DNA of 64,000 nt from Jonquetella anthropi DSM 22815 (GTDB lineage: Bacteria; Synergistota; Synergistia; Synergistales; Dethiosulfovibrionaceae), in assembly GCF_000237805.1 (NCBI RefSeq), contig NZ_CM001376.1:1044349-1108348 (forward strand), read 5' to 3'. The notes under the pieces were generated by a model. That model did no database searches. It saw only the letters and a program-made list of their open reading frames with translations, and was not told where the DNA came from. The position numbers were made by a program, and so were the translations under genes. Below, piece after piece: positions 61,327 to 64,000 of this stretch; positions within the stretch are counted from its first letter, which is position 1; each line of letters begins with the position of its first letter.

Positions 61327-61917
61327 CTATACCTCCCACAGCTTGGACAGGCTGCCGCCCTGAAGGACGAAAAAATCAGCCAACAGAGCCATCGGCAGTC
61401 CGACAACTGTTGAGTAGTTTCCGTCTATCCTGTCAACCATCAGGGAGCCTCGGCCCTGAATGGCGTACCCGCCCGCTTTGCCTTTCGGCTCGCCGGAAGC
61501 CACGTACGCCGCGATGTCAGCCTCGGCCAGCGGCTTGACGTGGACTCTTGTTCGGTCAAGGCCGACCTGCGCCTCTCCGCGTGGGGAGATGAGCGCCAGG
61601 CCGGAGCAGACTTCGTGCCACCGGCCGGACAACCGGGAGAGCATCGCAGCGGCCTCGTCGTCGCTGTGGGGCTTTCCAAAAATTTCCCCGTCGCAGACGA
61701 CTACCGTATCGCTGCCAATAATCCAGCAGCCCGGCCAACAGGGCGCAACGCTTCGCGCCTTAGCCGCCGCCAGTCGCTGAACCAGCTGTTCAGGCGTCTC
61801 GCCTGGCAGCCGAGTCTCGTCGGCACTGGGCACGACGGCTTCGAAACTCCACCCTAACGCCCCCAGCAGTTCCCGGCGGCGCGGGCTGGACGACGCCAAT
61901 ACGACAGGCGTTTTCAC
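61327..61917 (-). CDS. maf: Maf-family nucleoside triphosphate pyrophosphatase
   Basis: 196 residues; three bases after uppP. Maf proteins are house-cleaning dTTP/UTP (or modified nucleotide) pyrophosphatases linked to septation. Signatures: LASSSPRRRELLGALGW at the N-terminus, DET in PSADETRLPGE, GSDTVVVCDGEIFGKP and the KGKAGGYAIQGRGSLMVDRI block. Length is typical. YhdE-type specificity for dTTP/UTP is likely from the canonical motif set but not proven. Confidence 0.95.
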   Translation of the reverse strand: MKTPVVLASSSPRRRELLGALGWSFEAVVPSADETRLPGETPEQLVQRLAAAKARSVAPCWPGCWIIGSDTVVVCDGEIFGKPHSDDEAAAMLSRLSGRWHEVCSGLALISPRGEAQVGLDRTRVHVKPLAEADIAAYVASGEPKGKAGGYAIQGRGSLMVDRIDGNYSTVVGLPMALLADFFVLQGGSLSKLWEV

Positions 61918-61920
61918 GGC

Positions 61921-62709
61921 TCACCACGGCCAGACGATTGCCGTAACCCCGATGATCAGACAGTACAGGGAAAAGCCGATCCACTTCTCGCTCGTGACAA
62001 GCCGTCGAACCACAGCTAAGGAGAACAGGCCGAACAGAAACGCCGCGGCAAACCCGAGAACCCAGCCCGAAGGCAGCAGAGAGAGAGAGACGTCGCGGAG
62101 CTCCAGCAGCGCCGCGCCGAGAATCGCGGGAAGAGAGAGCAGAAACGAGAAGCGAAATGCCTCGTCCTTCGCCAAACCGCAGAACAGGGCCACGACGATC
62201 GTGGCGCCTGACCGGGATATCCCCGGCAGGACGGCGATTCCCTGAGCGATGCCGACGATCAGGCCGATCTTCCAGTTCAATGAGTTCCGTCCGCTGGAAA
62301 GGACCATCGGCAGGGCTGTCAGCCCGGCCGTAATGAGGAGCATGACGCCGACCAGACGAGGCGAATCCCCGACAGCTTCGGCAACCGGCTTCAGCGGCAG
62401 TCCTATACAGGCCGTCACAATCGTCCCAATGACGACGGCCCAACCGAACCGCCAACCGTCGGAGCGGCGCCCGTTCTGGGAAATGAATCCCGAGGCGAAC
62501 TCTCCGGTCAGGCCGACGATATCCCGAGCGAAGAAACAAATCGTCGCCAACATTGTCGCCACATGAAGCACCAGATCGAACGCCAGCGCAGGCCCCTGAA
62601 AACCGAACGCGTGCTGAAAAAGGGCCAAGTGCCCGGAACTGCTGACCGGCAAGTACTCAGTCAGCCCTTGAAGCACCCCTTGACCCAGAGAAACTCCCCA
62701 ACTGCCCAT
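61921..62709 (-). CDS. uppP: Undecaprenyl-diphosphatase UppP (BacA)
   Basis: 262 residues, integral membrane protein with about eight segments. Recycles the lipid carrier by dephosphorylating undecaprenyl diphosphate on the outer face. The two catalytic motifs are intact: QGLTEYLPVSSSGHL (14-28) and LPGISRSGATI (about 160-170). 31 bp after the RNase J gene. Its presence at the head of the operon supplies carrier for peptidoglycan and for the cell-wall polymer modified by CsaB. Confidence 0.95.
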   Translation of the reverse strand: MGSWGVSLGQGVLQGLTEYLPVSSSGHLALFQHAFGFQGPALAFDLVLHVATMLATICFFARDIVGLTGEFASGFISQNGRRSDGWRFGWAVVIGTIVTACIGLPLKPVAEAVGDSPRLVGVMLLITAGLTALPMVLSSGRNSLNWKIGLIVGIAQGIAVLPGISRSGATIVVALFCGLAKDEAFRFSFLLSLPAILGAALLELRDVSLSLLPSGWVLGFAAAFLFGLFSLAVVRRLVTSEKWIGFSLYCLIIGVTAIVWPW

Positions 62710-62740
62710 GACCTAACAGCTCCCTTCGCGGACTGCCGCG

Positions 62741-64000
62741 CTACTTTTCGAGTCTGGATATTACAGGGATCACACAGGACGACGAGTGAATGTATTTGCG
62801 CAGCAGCTCCTTGCACCGGAGCACAACCTGCCGCCGTATCAAGCTTTCGTCGTTACCGCACCGTTTCACGGCCCGACGGACCGCGTCGACAAATTCCTGA
62901 CGGATAGCCGCCGCGTCGTCCAGATGGATCTGGCCGTAGCTTTCGAACTGAGGATCCCTGACAAGGCCGCCGGAAGCGTCCGTGACGATGGAGACGACCA
63001 TCACGCCGTTTTCGGCCAGGTCCTGCCGTTCGCCCACGAGAGAGCTTTCCTTTTCACCCAAAGCGAGTCCGTCAACCATCACGTCGCCAGCAGGAACCTG
63101 CTTGTCCGCCGACGCGCCGGACGACGTGACCGTCAGGACGTCGCCGTTGTGCAGCAAAAAGACGTTTCCCTCCGGGACCCCGGTCTCCTGAGCCAGCCTG
63201 CCGTGACGGACCAACATGCGGTATTCGCCGTGGACAGGAACGAAGTACTTCGGCCGGGTCAGGTTGAGCATGATCTTCAGCTCTTCCCGGGACGCGTGGC
63301 CCGACACGTGAAGCTGCTGCTCTTTCTCGTAAAGGACCTCGCAGCCCAGCTCAAACAGCCGGTTGATCGTCCGGCTCACAGTTCGCTCATTGCCCGGAAT
63401 CGGCGTGGCAAATAGGGCGACCACGTCGCCGGCGGTCAGCTTCACCTTGTGGTGCTGGCCAGTACTCATCAGGACAAGGCCAGAAAATGGCTCGCCCTGA
63501 CTGCCTGTCGTCATGACGACCAGCTCGGAAGGGTCATATCGGTCAATCTCCTGAAGAGGGACAACGACGCCCGGCTCGGACGTTAAGTACCCCAGCTTGG
63601 TCGCCATGTCGACGTTGTTGACCATGCTCCGGCCGGCGAAAGCCACGTGGCGACCGAATCGAGCCGCAGCGTCCAGCACCAGCTGCACCCGATTCAGGTT
63701 ACTTGCAAACGACGAAATAATGATACGCTGTTTGGGGTAATCCCGAAGCAGTCGATTCAGGGATGGGATGAGGGTTTGCTCCGATGGGGTAAAGCCTGGG
63801 CGCTCAACGTTCGTTGAGTCGGCCGCCAAGAGGAGCACGCCCTTTGCCCCCAACGACGCGAGGGTCGCGTAGTCAGTCCCCCGGCCGTCCACTGGCGTCG
63901 GATCCAGCTTGAAATCGCCGGTCAAAATGGCCGTTCCAAGCGGCGTGTCGACGGCGACGGCGACGGCGTCAGGAATGGAGTGACAGACGGCGATAAACCG
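62741..64000 (-). CDS. rnj: Ribonuclease J, partial (5' end outside window)
   Basis: 419 residues visible, running off the right edge in frame. RNase J is a metallo-beta-lactamase/beta-CASP 5'-3' exonuclease and endonuclease central to mRNA and rRNA processing. Seen: HSIPDAVAVAVDTPLGTAIL, TGDFKLDPTPVDG, ADSTNVERPGFTPSE, the beta-CASP block TGSQGEPFSGLVLMS, and LHVSGHASREELKIML with PKYFVPVHGEYRML, whose His residues bind metal or RNA. The C-terminal domain is present. The N-terminal HxHxDH site is outside. It is the first visible gene of the envelope operon. Confidence 0.95.
   Translation of the reverse strand, partial: RFIAVCHSIPDAVAVAVDTPLGTAILTGDFKLDPTPVDGRGTDYATLASLGAKGVLLLAADSTNVERPGFTPSEQTLIPSLNRLLRDYPKQRIIISSFASNLNRVQLVLDAAARFGRHVAFAGRSMVNNVDMATKLGYLTSEPGVVVPLQEIDRYDPSELVVMTTGSQGEPFSGLVLMSTGQHHKVKLTAGDVVALFATPIPGNERTVSRTINRLFELGCEVLYEKEQQLHVSGHASREELKIMLNLTRPKYFVPVHGEYRMLVRHGRLAQETGVPEGNVFLLHNGDVLTVTSSGASADKQVPAGDVMVDGLALGEKESSLVGERQDLAENGVMVVSIVTDASGGLVRDPQFESYGQIHLDDAAAIRQEFVDAVRRAVKRCGNDESLIRRQVVLRCKELLRKYIHSSSCVIPVISRLEK

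Overview
The window reads as a chromosomal segment of a GC-rich, diderm, amino-acid- and peptide-fermenting anaerobe. The best fit is the phylum Synergistota (relatives of Jonquetella, Pyramidobacter or Dethiosulfovibrio). This is inferred from the many family-5 peptide-binding proteins, the peptidases and amino-acid enzymes, a Gram-negative type FtsEX/EnvC set together with a CsaB pyruvyl transferase, RNase J, and frequent TTG/GTG starts. No rRNA or other decisive marker is present, so the assignment is an inference. Layout: (1) 1-19.7 kb is a peptide and amino-acid scavenging island. A minus-strand operon carries one Dpp/Opp permease (dppBCDF), a small membrane protein and three substrate-binding proteins. 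Divergent from it, across a 1.1-kb spacer with two 7-bp tandem repeat arrays, lies a GntR/FCD regulator followed by a URO-D-like protein, a cysteine-desulfidase-family protein, an ornithine-cyclodeaminase-family enzyme, two near-identical binding proteins and an M20 amidohydrolase broken by two compensating frameshifts. The end of pepT precedes it and an S10 carboxypeptidase follows. (2) 21.4-34.9 kb holds tRNA-Pro and ksgA on plus, then a 14-gene housekeeping operon on minus (nif3-trpS-scpA-scpB-rluB-cmk-plsC-hflX-yicC-gmk-rpoZ-coaBC-priA-der) that starts with a clear promoter and a terminator-like leader hairpin. Its PriA has lost the helicase ATPase motifs. (3) 35-42 kb has an amino-acid ABC importer lacking a binding protein, the hrcA-grpE-dnaK-dnaJ heat-shock operon with a CIRCE element, and a histidine phosphatase. 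(4) 42-50 kb has cstA, an unknown gene, and an AT-richer block with an NhaC-family antiporter and an amidohydrolase, flanked by two gene-poor stretches and ending at tRNA-Val. (5) 50.3-64 kb is one long minus-strand envelope operon: RNase J (partial), uppP, maf, a DUF5693-like membrane protein, csaB, a split transketolase pair, ftsE, ftsX, an EnvC-like M23 protein, ctpA, a divergent polysaccharide deacetylase and purA. How the parts work together: region 1 is a nutrient system in which five interchangeable binding proteins probably feed one permease, with intracellular peptidases and amino-acid enzymes downstream. Region 5 couples lipid-carrier recycling, cell-wall polymer pyruvylation and FtsEX-controlled amidase activation. 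The strongest candidate for something undescribed is the transketolase pair inside region 5: both subunits are colinear with real split transketolases but have lost every recognisable thiamine-diphosphate and catalytic residue, so they look like a conserved pseudoenzyme given an envelope or division role. The ATPase-dead PriA and the altered ABC signature in DppF are further cases of apparently inactive enzyme sites.
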